64,000 nt of DNA, taken from the NCBI GenBank assembly GCA_021234155.1, contig JAJEKV010000031.1, forward strand, positions 16,125,029 to 16,189,028, read 5' to 3'. This DNA comes from Isoetes taiwanensis. Lineage: Eukaryota; Streptophyta; Lycopodiopsida; Isoetales; Isoetaceae. This document shows, one piece after another, positions 34,814 to 46,039 of the stretch. Numbering within the stretch: position 1 is the first letter of the stretch; each line of letters starts with the position of its first letter. The translations under genes and the position numbers were made by a program. A model generated the notes under the pieces. It was not told where the DNA came from and did not search any database. It worked only from the letters and a program-made list of their open reading frames with translations.

Positions 34814-36290
34814 ATGGAAGGCAGTATTTCTTCGATTAATGGCAGCAATGCCTGTTTTGGGCAGCAGTATCAGGCCCAGCAAGGCGACGGTCGTAATTTT
34901 CTGGTAAGAACTCATTAGTTGGCGTTAAATTTTGTTGGGTTTATTCGCATTGTGCAAGGGAAAAAAATCTTTTGTTTGAAGGAAGAATTTGGTGTCCGTT
35001 TTGAAGATTTTGTGTTGGGTTTGTGTTGATAAATTTGTTGTGTTAATGCAGAGCATAGAGGAGTTGAGCAATCTGCTAATCTGCACTTCGATGGAGTTAG
35101 AATCGACAAGAGCGGCTGCGAAATCTCAGAGTCAGCTGCAGGAAGCAAGGATCAGGCAGTTGGAAGAGCTCTTAAAAGGAACGAGGCGAGAAAGGGACGA
35201 AGCAAGGCAAGAATGCATGCAATTGCAAGAGCTTCTGGGCCGGAAATGCAGCATGGATTCGCATTTTTCCAACGCAATATCATCAGCTCATCCGCAGAGC
35301 TCCGGGGCGATATCAATAATCCAAGAATCGGCATTGGCAGAGGCAGAGATCAGCCAAGAGCAAATGCAGCAGAACGGGCAGTTTAATTTCGCCCAGCAGC
35401 AGGATCAAATGGGTTTACAGAATTCGGCCCATTTGGGGCAACAGGGGGATCAGGGCCAAAATCAGAATCAAAACGGGATGCAGATGCAGATGCAAATGCA
35501 AGTTCAGATGGCGCCGCTGCAGCAGCAAATGGGAGGGGTGGAGGATCAGAATTCGGAAGAGGAGAGCCTATCGATGCCGCTAAGCATGCAATCCGGCAGC
35601 GTGGCAGGGATTGAAAATATGATTCAGCCATGGCAGGGGCCTTGCTCTGCCGGAATGGTGGCTATGGAGTCCAGCTTATCGGCCGATTCAAGCCTTTCGC
35701 CGGTTTCGTGCTTCCAGATCGAACAGGGGCACCTCTTCAGCTCGGAGATTTGCTCCCCCGTGATCGCACAAGAGGCTTCCTGCTCCCGGGTTTATTCCAC
35801 CCCCGTGATCGCCCACGAGATTTATGGCAATGGTTCTAACTCTAAGTGTGGTCCTCTATCCACTGCTCCAATGTTGATGGGTCCTCTCGATCAAACCCCA
35901 TCTCTACTGAACTATGAGAGATCCCGGCACCTCCCCGAGCCCCCCGAGGCCGATATGCAAGTTATGCTTCGATCACTTCCCGAGAAAGGCAAGCTCCTCC
36001 AGGCTGTTATGCAAGCTGGTCCTCTTCTTCAGACGCTCCTTCTCGCCGCTCCCCTTCCTCAGTGGAGACACCCTCCCCCTAGTCTTCACTCCCTTGAAAT
36101 TCCTCATGTTTCCATGCCCCTTCCTCCCTCTTTCCACCTTCCTTTGCACCCCAAGAACAATACCCCATCTTCAGTTTTTCCTTCATATCTCAACTCCAGA
36201 CCCTCTCGTGTCCCTAGGCTCGATGGCCACCTTCTTCCCCATGAGTTTAGACACTTTGGCAATGCCCCTAAGTATGCAAAGATCCATTGA
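34814..36290 (+). CDS. DUF1635 family protein, two exons, 442 residues
   Basis: Exon 1 (34814-34903) starts MEGSISSINGSNACFGQQYQ and ends at the donor ctg|gtaaga. Exon 2 (35052-36290) follows the acceptor taatgcag. The joined frame is 442 codons plus TGA. An N-terminal helical segment at residues 31-100 (SIEELSNLLICTSMELESTR ... RERDEARQECMQLQELL) forms a coiled coil. A Gln/Met-rich stretch lies near residues 160-190. The C-terminal block LPEKGKLLQAVMQAGPLLQT, residues about 339-358, is the DUF1635 signature and runs on to LLLAAPLPQWRHPPP. These are plant proteins of unknown function, often annotated as such. No stop or frameshift interrupts it. Codon and base composition are higher in GC than the flanks. 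A start inside the intron (34989) would drop the conserved N-terminus and is less likely. Confidence 0.85.
34904..35051 (+). other. Intron of the DUF1635 gene
   Basis: A 148-bp GT-AG intron in phase 0, T-rich toward its 3' end. Confidence 0.8.
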
Positions 36291-37430
36291 TCTTCTATGT
36301 CCCCTTGAGTGTTCATAGTCATATAAGTTTCATGTATAGAAAAAAAAAAGGTTCATCACTTGGTTCTTTTAGCTTGGATTTCCCTGTTTGAAAATTGGTA
36401 AAAAACTAGGCCAGTTGATTAGTTCAAATGTCACTCTGAAGTCTGGATTCTTGTGCGTCATGTAGGCAGTACAAGCAAATCGAGTTTATGATTTACGTGA
36501 AAAAATAGTGTAAAATGATGATGAGTACTATGTGATTGATGCATGGAAACAGTGATCTGAGTGCAAGTTGTAGAGTGTCTGATGCGTTAGATAACTGTTA
36601 ACCAATACCAGAAATAACTGCTGTGGCGATTTTGTTCGATCCATTCGGATTATCTAACTCCGAAGGAAAGAAAAATATATTGTGCCTACTGACTGACCCA
36701 TGTCACAACATTAAAGTTGCGCCTTCTCTAGGGGCCCTCCATCTTACTTTTGATTTTGACCCTATGTTGCTCCACAATGTCCACTCGTGACTTCTCTACA
36801 AAAGTGCCCTTGTGTAAGTTGTGTGTAATACTCCTCTTAAGTACCATGCATGATATTATAGTCAAATTCCTTAAGATATGTGTTTCCCCCACCGACCTCT
36901 TACCATGTAGTATTATAGTTTCTCGGTCCTTGCACCTCCTCATCCTAAATAATTTGGTCCATGGTCCTTCTAAATATGTGTACTTGCTGGTATATGCCTA
37001 TTTGTCATTGTCAAACCTAAGCATCTTATTCGTCGTTGTCAAGCATCTCAAAGTTAGATCTTGCCCAATGATGGTCTTTCAGTGGACCAACCCTTGTAAA
37101 ATGCTCATATTCCTGTGTTTATTTCTATGTATTTATACAAGAGTCTCAACGTGGATACATTGGTTCGTGCTCTGGCACTTGCACTGAGTATCAATTGCTA
37201 GTGGTCATGGTTTCACGTCCCTGCCTTATTTGTTCTTGCCTTATTTGTTCTCGAATCCTTCATTTGATGGCTTCTTCATATTGTTTGGAGAATTTGTAGA
37301 TTAAGTTCATGCGCCTTTCTTTATTCTCTTAGATAGCTGACCCGGTTGGGGCCTCTAGCATTAGACCCCTATCTAACATTTACAAACCAAATGGGACGCA
37401 TTGGTCATAGCCATGTATATGAAACTCAAA
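36291..37430. other. Downstream flank without recognised gene
   Basis: A 145-codon plus-strand frame at 36750-37187 encodes a hydrophobic Leu/Val/Ile/Cys-rich sequence. No family match and no repeat partner was found. Confidence 0.35.
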
Positions 37431-37458
37431 AGAATAGAATAGAATAGAATAGAATAGA
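37431..37458 (+). repeat. AGAAT microsatellite
   Basis: Five to six units of AGAAT/GAATA in a row. Upstream sequence (37335-37420) looks like a decayed SINE body, so this could be its variable tail. Confidence 0.9.
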
Positions 37459-38266
37459 TATATGGATCTCGTCATGCTTGGCCTTATAAGGTCATTATCA
37501 ACATTCGCACAAAAGAAGCAACTTGCTCTTTCATTCTAATTTGATGTGATTTACAATTTTATACTTGATCGATCATCGTACAAACATCATTTCTTTTAAC
37601 TAAATAGCAGAATCTAATAATACATGTCAGTTGCCATTTCTATATTCTATAACTCATTGAGTGTCCAATGTGTTAATATTTTATATGTCTATAAATTTTG
37701 TCCACAACTTATGATTAGCCATCTATATATTAGTAATAATAGTGCCTCATTACCCTATAGGGATTTATTTATTTGCTTTATATTTTATATTTGGGCTATG
37801 GAGTAGATATAATCAACATCGTCTCAAAATGGCGAGGGGTGCTTGAAATGCTACATTAGCTTTTTAACTAGCCAGTAGGCATCCGAGGAGACCAAATGGT
37901 ATATGGGACCCAATACAAGAAAAAACTATATGATATACCATGTAGAAGAATAGAGTTCTATTTGTTCTATTATTGTGTGGCAACCGGCAAGCATAATTGT
38001 AATTGAATAAACTTTTTATTGCAATAGAATTGTCTTCTCGAGTTCTTTCTACTGAATGTACAATGTTATAACTTTTGGAATATAATTGTAAACAAAAAAA
38101 AAAAAAGAAAAAGAAAAAAAGAGGAAATTTTGGCCTTTTAAAGATCTATACTTATAGTATAGATTAACCATACATCATTTTATTCTACATTCATATAATC
38201 CAAAATATATGTGGATTAAAAGTTAGGGGCAGAAGGTCTTTATATTGCATTAAATAGATAGTCATG
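37459..38266. other. No gene seen
   Basis: AT-rich sequence with an A-rich run at about 38094-38120. No supported feature besides this. Confidence 0.4.
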
Positions 38267-38287
38267 GTTATTATGCTAGATATTCTA

Positions 38288-38668
38288 AACGAGGTGCACC
38301 ATGGACTACCACAGTCGTCGGATGTGATCGATCCTACGGCCCATACCGTATGTTGGAGCCTCTGGGCACCTATGATTTTAAAATATGAAATACTGTTCGC
38401 TTGAGGTTTTGATGGAATATTGAGCCTCTATAAGACTTCGTCTAAGGTTTTAGAATATGAAATACGGGGGCTCGAACCTCTACCAAAATAACTCAAAGTC
38501 CTAGTAAGACTACTTTGACCAATTTAACCAGTAAGCTTACGTGATTATTTTTTATCTTAAATCTATGTTTTTTTCTTTTCTTTTTTTAACAATAATTCAT
38601 TTTAGGGATATGGTCTATAGTTTCAAGAATTACCATTTTTACATCCATATCAAATCCCCTTGGAACCC
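38288..38668 (-). mobile_element. SINE with 19-20 bp target-site duplication
   Basis: The 381-bp insertion is flanked by the exact duplication ttattatgctagatattct (about 38269-38287 and 38669-38687). On the minus strand it begins caggggttccaagggg. It contains an A-box-like segment and the B box gaggttcgagccc (about 38465-38477), then ends with sequence related to the 123-bp tandem unit at 27.2 kb (ccaacatacggtatgggccg and gtgcacctcg). A long target duplication with pol III promoter boxes defines a SINE mobilised by LINE machinery. Confidence 0.8.
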
Positions 38669-38774
38669 CCTGTTATTATGCTAGATATTCTCATGTCAAA
38701 TTCAAGTAGCTAAATAGATTTTAACATAAAAGTGCAACCTGGATCTTTTTATTGAAAGATATATGTTGCATAAT

Positions 38775-38798
38775 TGAATTGAATTGAATTGATTTTTG
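38775..38798 (+). repeat. AATTG microsatellite
   Basis: Four AATTG units in succession. Confidence 0.8.
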
Positions 38799-39083
38799 CA
38801 TAATGAATCTATAACATAATTTTTCCTATCAAACTTATAATTTTATCTTTTTGTAAGTATTGTGGACCAATCGACATTCATTTAGAGATTATGTATGTTC
38901 CATCCAACATAATGCCACTTCGATCATATGTTGTCATGGTTCTTTTTGCTTGACGTTCCAAATATGCTATTAAATGTATCATGGCCTGTGCATCTAAACC
39001 TAGGTTCGACCTAGGTGTTCCCAACAGTGGGCAAACTGAGCTGTCTGGGAAAGTCGTTCCTGCTAGGGGCGGATACATGGTTA

Positions 39084-39993
39084 AGGGAAAACTGCAAGAA
39101 ACAGTCTGAAGGTAAATGTGGGGGTCCGAAGGCCCAATCGGCATCTGCACGGGGCCACGGCTTCTGAGGCCCTGCACCACTCTTCCCCTTCATCTAGTGT
39201 TTCTATTATATTGCCCATAACTCTTGAAGCGTCCAACAATCCATCTGCAACTTATGGGGCTTTAGCTCTGCATGAGGTAAACTGTGATCTCTGCTATTCA
39301 ATTTTAAATTCAGCCACATTAGCTGTAGCTTCTGCCACCGATCATGCCCTCTTAGAGAGGGCTAAAATCAATGCACCAGGGATAGTCACAACACCTAAAG
39401 ATACGACCCCAATAGCATGTGTGAATGCATATGGGGCAATCCAAAAACTGAAAACCACTGTAGGAAAGGGTGTTCCTGCACAAACAATATCCTCTGAGCT
39501 TAGTTTGGCAGACTCAGTAATGGAAGACATAGAGATAGATGGAAATGGAAAGGATAGACAAGCAGGTGATAAACTAGTAGAACTAAGGTACAAGTCTGCA
39601 GCATCTATAGAAGCAATAGAGGAAAGAATATGGCAGGATGCAGCTACATTAGCACAAATAGCATTGTCAGCACAAACCTCTTTTGGTACTAAGGCTACAC
39701 CTTGTAATACCGATAAGCAAAATAAAGGCAGAGTAGTGATAGGCTCACAGATCAACACTGGGGATAGGGTTTACAATCAAGAGAAGGTCAGGGGTGTAGG
39801 AGGTACAAGAAATAATACAAGGAATGCCTGGAAGAATAATGACAGTATAGCAAGAGTGAACAAAAGGAGATTTTCAGAATGGATAAAGAATAAGCTACCA
39901 ACGGAAATAGTCAGGAGTTTGAGAGTTGATCCAGCATTAAAAATACTGGAAGTAGAATTTGCTTAAGATTTGAGCAAATTATCTAAAGGCCAA
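39084..39993 (+). mobile_element. LINE ORF1, N-terminal half, interrupted by LTR element
   Basis: An open frame of about 290 codons (from after a stop at ~39083, nearest in-frame start codons GTG 39118 or later ATG) ends at a TAA at 39964-39966. If that stop is read past, the frame continues to the insertion point. No domain is visible in this half. Identity as LINE ORF1 comes from the other side of the LTR element, where the same frame resumes and leads into a DUF4283 domain. The C-terminal residues before the break include RRFSEWIKNKLPTEIVRSLR. Confidence 0.7.
39989..39993 (+). other. Candidate target-site duplication, left copy
   Basis: GCCAA directly before the LTR start recurs at 49854-49858. 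Removing the element and one copy joins the LINE reading frame without a shift. Confidence 0.6.
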
Positions 39994-41948
39994 TGTTGCC
40001 CCATGCTACTTGTGATCCATGCATTCAAAACTAGGTCAACTTATCTTGGAATACTAGGTCAAAGTTTGGAAGATTCTTGGCAGTCAACATTGATATGGAG
40101 GTCAAAGGGTGTTCATTTCTCAAGTCAACAAGTGCTCAAGGTTCAAAACTCACATGAGGTACTTTATTCAAGGTCAAAGTGCTTAGTCAAGAATATGCTC
40201 TAGAAGATTCTGGGTTAAAGAAGTTTGGAAGGCATTTTTTTGAAGATTGGAAGTTCAAAGTTTAGAAGATCCCATGGTATTTGGTTCCATCCCTTAGCCA
40301 TTTTTTTGCCTACCCCCCCCATATCTTATTCTCACCTTCCTTTTTGAATTTCCCCTAGTCATTTTCCCTCACACTCATATTCTTCTTTGCTCACCTTTTG
40401 CAAATCATATTTTGCCTTGCCAAAAGTACCTTTCTTACCACATTTTGTTTTCCCATGGATGTCCTACCCATTTCATGCCCCTTTGCCTTATTTTCATTCT
40501 TCATATTGCACCCTTACCACATACCCTTGGCCTAATCTTTTTTTTCACAAGCTTTTGTGCCTCCTTGTTCTTTTCCATTATGTGTACCTATGCCACTCAA
40601 ATATGTTCCATTAATATCCCATTTTCGGTACCCATCTAGAATATTCCCCAAAGAAATTAGGGTTGCCATAGACCCAAATGGGTTAAGACTCATAATTATT
40701 TTTGTGGTACCCTTATGGACCATGGCCTATCTTCCTAAAATTGATAAATACAAAGATATTCTTGGGATATACCTCAAGAAATACGGTCATCGATCGCGGA
40801 TTTTTTGGAAAAATACCTTGAAGAACCCTAATTATGGAAACACCTTTCGAATCACGCGGAATGGAATCATTGAACTCGAAACCTATCTATTTACGCATTT
40901 CCGCTCTTAAGCATCTCATCAAGCCTAAATTTAAGCCCTAAAATGCCGGAACAGATTAAATCAAAACATATATCTTAGGGAAACAATAACAGAAGATTTT
41001 GAAGGCCCGTAAGTATTGAGATCATACATTGATCATTCTTTGAACAAGATCGGACGATCCTTGAAGTTCTTGAGCTCTCCTCATTTGGATCTACAAGATT
41101 TAGTTGACATTACTTTTCAGAAATTACCTTATGACTTTTGATGATTATTTTCTTGTACTTGAAGCTATGAAGCATCCTTATCTGTTGTTATCTTGATATA
41201 TCTACCTTCATATCAATCCAAATTGATCAAGTTGTTGAATTTGTCTCGATATTTTCCTTAGCAATTCTCACCACAAAAATTCTATAGAAAAATCTCTCGG
41301 GTGTTTTAGTGCCTTTGGTCTGGGTCTCGCCACTCATCTTTGGGTGTTAAGAAAGCCAAAGGAGTTGGAATCATTCAAAAATACCAAGTGTAGCTCAAAT
41401 TCAAAAAAAATTGCTCTCGGGTTTGAGCAATCTAGACTGTATTTTGCCAAATCCGGTCACAAAAATACCTATACACCTCCAAACTAGTATTTGATTTGCT
41501 TGTCTACCTTCCCCAAAGATCATTGCAATCTACCTACTTTGGAAATTCCCAAAAAGTGATTGGCAACTCCAAATCTCAATTCGATCCTTTGTTTTCTACA
41601 TTTGACCTCTATTGACCAAAATTTGACCTCATTTTGAGCTCGAATAACTCACAGATTAAGTCTCGACTTGGTCGAGGCTTTCTTTGATTGGTTACCTACA
41701 ACGTTTTTGACCAAGTCTACAGCATCTGACTCAAAACATCTATCTGCTTCCCAACACTACAATTGTTTTGGCAAAGGTACCATTTTTGAAAATGGGAAAG
41801 GTATAGAACTCAAACTTTTTGAACTTATCTTTGGAATTTTCTTGCATAGGTGATCACCTTAAGTGATCCGGAGGTCCTAACCCCAATTTGAGTGAAAACT
41901 TGAATTGGATTCTTGTGGTTGACCTATAAGCCAGGTTTAGGGTCAACA
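39994..41948 (+). repeat. 5' LTR of Tat-like element
   Basis: Starts TGTTGCCCC and ends GGTCAACA, with 5-bp inverted ends TGTTG/CAACA. It is followed after three bases by the primer-binding site. Its first ~1644 bp repeat at 48206-49853. Compared with the 3' copy it lacks about 12 bp of a hairpin near its start. Confidence 0.85.
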
Positions 41949-41951
41949 TTT

Positions 41952-41970
41952 TGGAGGTCCTACCGAGATC
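41952..41970 (+). other. Primer-binding site, tRNA-Gln type
   Basis: TGGAGGTCCTACCGAGATC is complementary to a tRNA 3' end of the form TAGGACCTCCA preceded by a T-stem, which is how plant cytosolic tRNA-Gln ends. It begins three bases after the LTR. This fixes the LTR end at 41948. Confidence 0.7.
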
Positions 41971-41989
41971 TTCCTGGATCTCAGAACTC

Positions 41990-43100
41990 ATGGCTCCAAA
42001 GCAAAAATTTCCAGCAGAAGCAGAACCATTGGGAGATGTTGATGTATCAGATCATTGCAGAGAAAGGCCATTGTCTCCAAGTTTCTCCACTAGCTTACTC
42101 CAGAACATGCCATATCAGTTTGGGTTGAATGTCCCTGTTCCTTTGCCTACCTTTGATTCCAGCATGAGTGCTAACCATTTTTTGAGATTATTTGAAGACT
42201 ATTACAGGGATTATGGTTTCAAGAAAGGGTGCAAGCTTTCAGAATTTGAAAAATGTTTCAAAGATGAGAGTGAAGCTGGTGCTTGGTTAACTTATGAGAA
42301 GTTAATGGGTACTACCTCATGGGATGAACTCGTTAAGAAATTTTCGGACGGTGTTTGGTAAGTTAGCTGCTCCCAAAGATTTGGTTAATGAATTGCAAAG
42401 CTTTTCTATACATGCGAGGGAGAGTGTGAATCATTACAAAGAAAGATTCAAAGACATTCATGAGCAGGTGTCAAAGAGCCTGCAGTCCACGATTCCCACA
42501 CTTTTTTAATGCTTTGCTTTCATCAATGGTCGGAAAGAAGACCGGATATCCAAAGATAATTGCTTAAGATCCAAGTCTTTGAAGGATTTGATTCCATATA
42601 CAAAGTCTTTGCCAAAACTATTGATCGACTCAAATGCTCTCTACTTTGCCCGATAAGCACCATATCTCCCACCATGGCCATGATCCTTTTTACCACGATG
42701 TTCTTGATGCACATTATGACCATCACCCTTCCATTCCAAATTGTATGCAATACTGAGAAAGAAAAAGAAGAAATCTAAGGAGGAGGAAGCTAGTTCTCAA
42801 GTTGCAGAGGTTAAATCAGACCTATCTAAGGTTATTGAGGCTTTAGCGAGAGTTAACCAAACAACTAGTTGAGCTCAAACTGCAAGAGCAGGTAAAACTT
42901 ACCCTGAATGTGTCCATTGTAATAGGAATACTCATCCATCAGAAATTTGCTATTGGCAAGTGTGTCCTAAATGTAATAGGAAAGGCCACTTTGGGAAAGA
43001 ATGTCCTATTTGTTCTTTTCCGCAAAGAAGTTGGTCATCTTGATGTTAAATGTCTTTGTTAAAGAATACTTTGCCAAGCGGGAACAAGAAAAAGGTCGAA
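41990..43100 (+). pseudogene. gag of Tat-like element, broken
   Basis: The start codon at 41990 (MAPKQKFPAEAE) lies 19 bp after the primer-binding site. The capsid-like part covers 42050-42509 in two frames (LRNFRTVFGKLAAPKDLVNE in the second), with FSIHARESVNHYKERFKDIH typical of retrotransposon gag. A zinc-knuckle region follows at about 42895-43015, including CVHCNRNTHPSEIC and CPKCNRKGHFGKEC. Several stops interrupt it. Confidence 0.8.
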
Positions 43101-43323
43101 CCTAAACCTTCGCGTGAGGTTTCTTGAACCAAGTACTTCAATAAGGTTTATTCAGGACTCTGAACCTCCCAAGACTGAAGAAGTTATGATAATGCAAAAC
43201 CGGAAGAATGAATGAAGTCAATACACATCTTTGAATCGAGTAGGCATCCCACAACTAGATCTCCCTCACCTACAATGGAAGTACACGCTCAAGTGATAGC
43301 TCCACCTCCTCAAAGAAAAAAGT

Positions 43324-43860
43324 TTGGTAAGAAAAGACCAAGACCTTGATGAAGTGGATATCTTGCTCAAAAACTCTAAGGTAAGTGTGGATCTTTTCAC
43401 ATTGTTAAAGATTGCACCCAAAACTACAGGAAGAGAGTGCTTCAAACAAACTAGTGGTGAACAACTAAATGCTTGTATAAACTTTTCCGATGCCACCGAT
43501 CTTGTTCTATACACGAATGAAAAAAAGACCCCGGAGCATTTACATGTTGTTTTTGCTCTAGGAGGTTTTACTTTTCCAATGTATTACTTGATGGGGGATC
43601 TCCCTAAACATCATGCCATATCACATTATGAAGAAGTGTGGTTTCAAGGTGGACAAGAGAGCTTCTATATTACTAAGATCTTTTTATAATGCTAAAATCT
43701 CTCCTATTGGTGTGGTGACTAAAGTGCACATTATCTGAGAAGGCATAAGCTGTAGGTGCTAACTTTATTGTGGTGGCTTTTGAAGATATAGGAGATGAAT
43801 CGATATCTATGACCTACTTTTAGGGAGAAGATGGTTAGCTCTTGTGGATGCTAGGCGGTC
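43324..43860 (+). pseudogene. Protease region of Tat-like element, decayed
   Basis: The open frame 43324-43689 contains the stretch before the aspartic-protease site (EHLHVVFALGGFTFPMYYLM), but the expected D-x-G-S active site is not present. A later YDLLLGRRWLALVDARR motif at about 43810-43850 resembles the conserved LLGRxW segment at the protease end. Catalysis is not possible in this copy. Confidence 0.6.
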
Positions 43861-43964
43861 TGGTCTCAAGGGAGATGTACCATCTCCAATGGCTCTAATT
43901 TGCTACTATTTACAACCAAGAAGGCTCCTATGACTCCAAAGAAGAGGTAAACTTTATTAAAGAA

Positions 43965-44470
43965 ATGCTAATTGAGGAGCCTTTGGGATCTTACAGGGTT
44001 AAAACCACCAAACCAAGGAAATATGAAATGGTTCCCCTTATTATGGAGTGTGCACTTCCCGGCAAACAAGGACCAATGGGTTTTCTATGGTTTGATGGAG
44101 GTATCTCTAAAAACCTAAATGTTGCATCATCTGCCGCTATTTTGAAAGATTCTTCTCATAAACTCTTAGCTAAGGTAGGGAGAATTTTTCCTCAAGTCAC
44201 TTCTAATGTGGCGAATACAAAGCTTTGATTGCGAGGGTCTTCAAGAAGCCAAAGCTATGGATATTGCCAATATCCATATTTATGGTGACTCACAATTAAT
44301 TTCTTGAGACAAGTTTCGGGGAGATTATCAAACAAAGAATGCGAGATATGGAGCTTTTGAAGAATCGGAGGCAATGGGAGTGCTCTCAAGTTTTGCTTCA
44401 TGGAGGATCACTCATATTCCAAGAGAAAAGAATTTTGAGGCTGATGCCCTGTAGGGAAACTCTCATGTCA
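43965..44470 (+). pseudogene. Additional (archaeal/plant-type) RNase H, upstream of RT
   Basis: The segment shows the four-acid signature of RNase HI. Asp at 44094 lies in FLWFDGGISKN. Glu at 44213 lies in EYKALI after a one-base shift. Asp at 44287 lies in IHIYGDSQLIS. Asp at 44443 lies in IPREKNFEADAL. The spacings (about 40, 24 and 52 residues) suit the RNase HI fold. The GDSxLI and HIPRExNxxADAL motifs mark the class acquired by Tat elements rather than the gypsy RNase H. It would cleave RNA in RNA-DNA hybrids. Frameshifts and two stops break this copy, yet all four catalytic acids survive. Confidence 0.75.
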
Positions 44471-44569
44471 CATTTGTTGAGGGGCTATTCTGAAGATGAC
44501 CTTGATGACAATGAAGTAAAAGCACTTTGTCCTATTTTGACCATTGATGCATCGTAAAAAGAAGGAGAT

Positions 44570-45430
44570 GAAGAGATTGTGATCACAAAAAATGGTGCGC
44601 CTAGAACTCTGTTTGTTGGAGATTTGATTGAATATCAAAGCAGGAGAGCATACAAATGTTTTTGAAGAAAGAAAAGATGTATTTGCACAGGACTATTGAG
44701 AATTATCGGTATCAAAACTGAGGTATGCCAATTTGAAATTAAAATCAAGGAAGGTTGTAAACCTGTTTTTCAAAAATTAAGGAGGATTAATGCTTCACTT
44801 ATGGGGCTAATCAAGGATGAATTGAATAAGATGTTAGATGCGGTGTGATTATTGAAATTATTAATCACGAATGGGTATCTTGCATTGTTCTGTAGAGAAG
44901 AAAAGTGGTGCTTTAAGAATTTGCATTGATTATCGAGATCTCAACAAAGCTACCATCAAGGATTGTTACCCCTTGCCTTTTCTAGAAGAGATCCTATATG
45001 CTATAGCAGGTAAGGAAGTGTATTCATTTTTGGATGGATTCTCGAGAGTTCAACGGATCGCATCAAAGAAGAAGACCAGCCAAAGACTTCCTTTATCACT
45101 CCCTGGGGTACATATGCTATGAAAAGAATGCCTTTTGGTTTGATGAATGCTCCAGCCACCTTCCAAAGGGCAATGGATGTTATTTTCAAATCAATGTCTG
45201 CTGAAGAGTTCAGGGTGTACTTAGATGACCTTTGCTTAGGCTCTAATCCGTCTAATCATGTGGAGCTACTTGCAAGAATTTGTTCTTTATGCAGGAGCTC
45301 AGGAGTCAATCTAAATCCAAAGAAATGCATCTTTTTTGCATCAAAAGGACAACTCTTAGGGCATGAAGTATCCGGCCAAGGCATTGAGGTTGCTCAAGAC
45401 AAGATTGAAGCCCTCAAAAATTAGCACCTC
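44570..45430 (+). pseudogene. Reverse transcriptase of Tat-like element, broken
   Basis: RT motifs appear in several frames: SGALRICIDYRDLNKATIKD (44900-44960), KRMPFGLMNAPATFQRAMD (45122-45178) and the catalytic YLDD at 45218-45229, then ILLGHEV-like QLLGHEVSGQGIEVAQDKIE. The YLDD motif is intact. A frame shift lies between the IDYRDLNK and MPFGL blocks, and stops precede it. Confidence 0.9.
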
Positions 45431-46015
45431 CCAAGAATCTAAAAAGTAGGTCAAAAGTTTTGTTGGTATGACAAGTTTTCTCAGAATGTATATTCCTAAT
45501 TTTGCTCATATTTTGAGCCCTATTTCTAGATTGACAAGGGTAGGCAAGTTCTCCAAGTCTGAGAGTAAGCACATACCCATCACATGGACTTCAGAATGCC
45601 AAGAAGCTTTTGACTTTCTCATTCAATCCATATGTGAAGCCACACTTTTGAGGAAACCAGATTTGAATATGCCATTTGAAGTTTATATTACTGTTACTAA
45701 AAAAGCTATAGGGTTAGCCATTTTGCAGGAAAAGCACACCATAGTGTTTGCAACTAAACAATGGTCTGCTCTAGAGGAGAGATACACTAGAATAGAAAAA
45801 AGTTTCTTTGCCCTCATGTTTCTTATCAATAGGCAGGGACACTTGCTCCTGAAAAGTCAAGTTCAAGTCTACATGAAGCAAAACCCAATGGGTCTACTAT
45901 TTGGTAAGGCAACCAATAAGCCAAAAATCCAAAGGTACGAAGTCCTAGCCTTTATTTGCCTTATATATTTTTTGACCATGAGGATGAGTTGGATACTGCT
46001 GATACTTCACTTGTA
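45431..46015 (+). pseudogene. Degenerate gypsy-type RNase H of Tat-like element
   Basis: The RT thumb/connection (MTSFLRMYIPNFAHILSPIS) leads into gypsy RNase H. The position of the first catalytic Asp reads FEVYITVTKKAIG, with T for D. The Glu of ERYTRIEKSFFALMF is kept. The later Asp position reads VQVYMKQNPMG, with K. Two of the visible catalytic acids are therefore replaced while the fold is recognisable. This is the state expected if the extra RNase H took over catalysis. Confidence 0.75.
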
Positions 46016-46039
46016 GTAGCTCGTGTAGAGTTAATTCCA

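Noticed and set aside
34989-35051. Start of the DUF1635 protein at 34989
   Set aside because: This start lies inside the inferred intron. Exon 1 at 34814-34903 with clean splice sites gives a better protein.
35383-35631. Minus-strand frame opposite the DUF1635 exon
   Set aside because: It is a shadow of the real coding strand, with composition explained by the Gln/Met-rich repeats.
36750-37187. 145-codon hydrophobic frame as a membrane protein gene
   Set aside because: No family similarity, no initiation or splice context. T-rich composition alone explains the Leu/Phe/Val/Cys content.
39118-39966. 282-codon frame as a host gene
   Set aside because: The frame continues past the LTR insertion into a DUF4283 domain, so it is LINE ORF1.
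40387-40910. Open frames repeated almost identically at 48605-49126
   Set aside because: They lie in the LTRs. Conservation reflects LTR duplication, not coding constraint.
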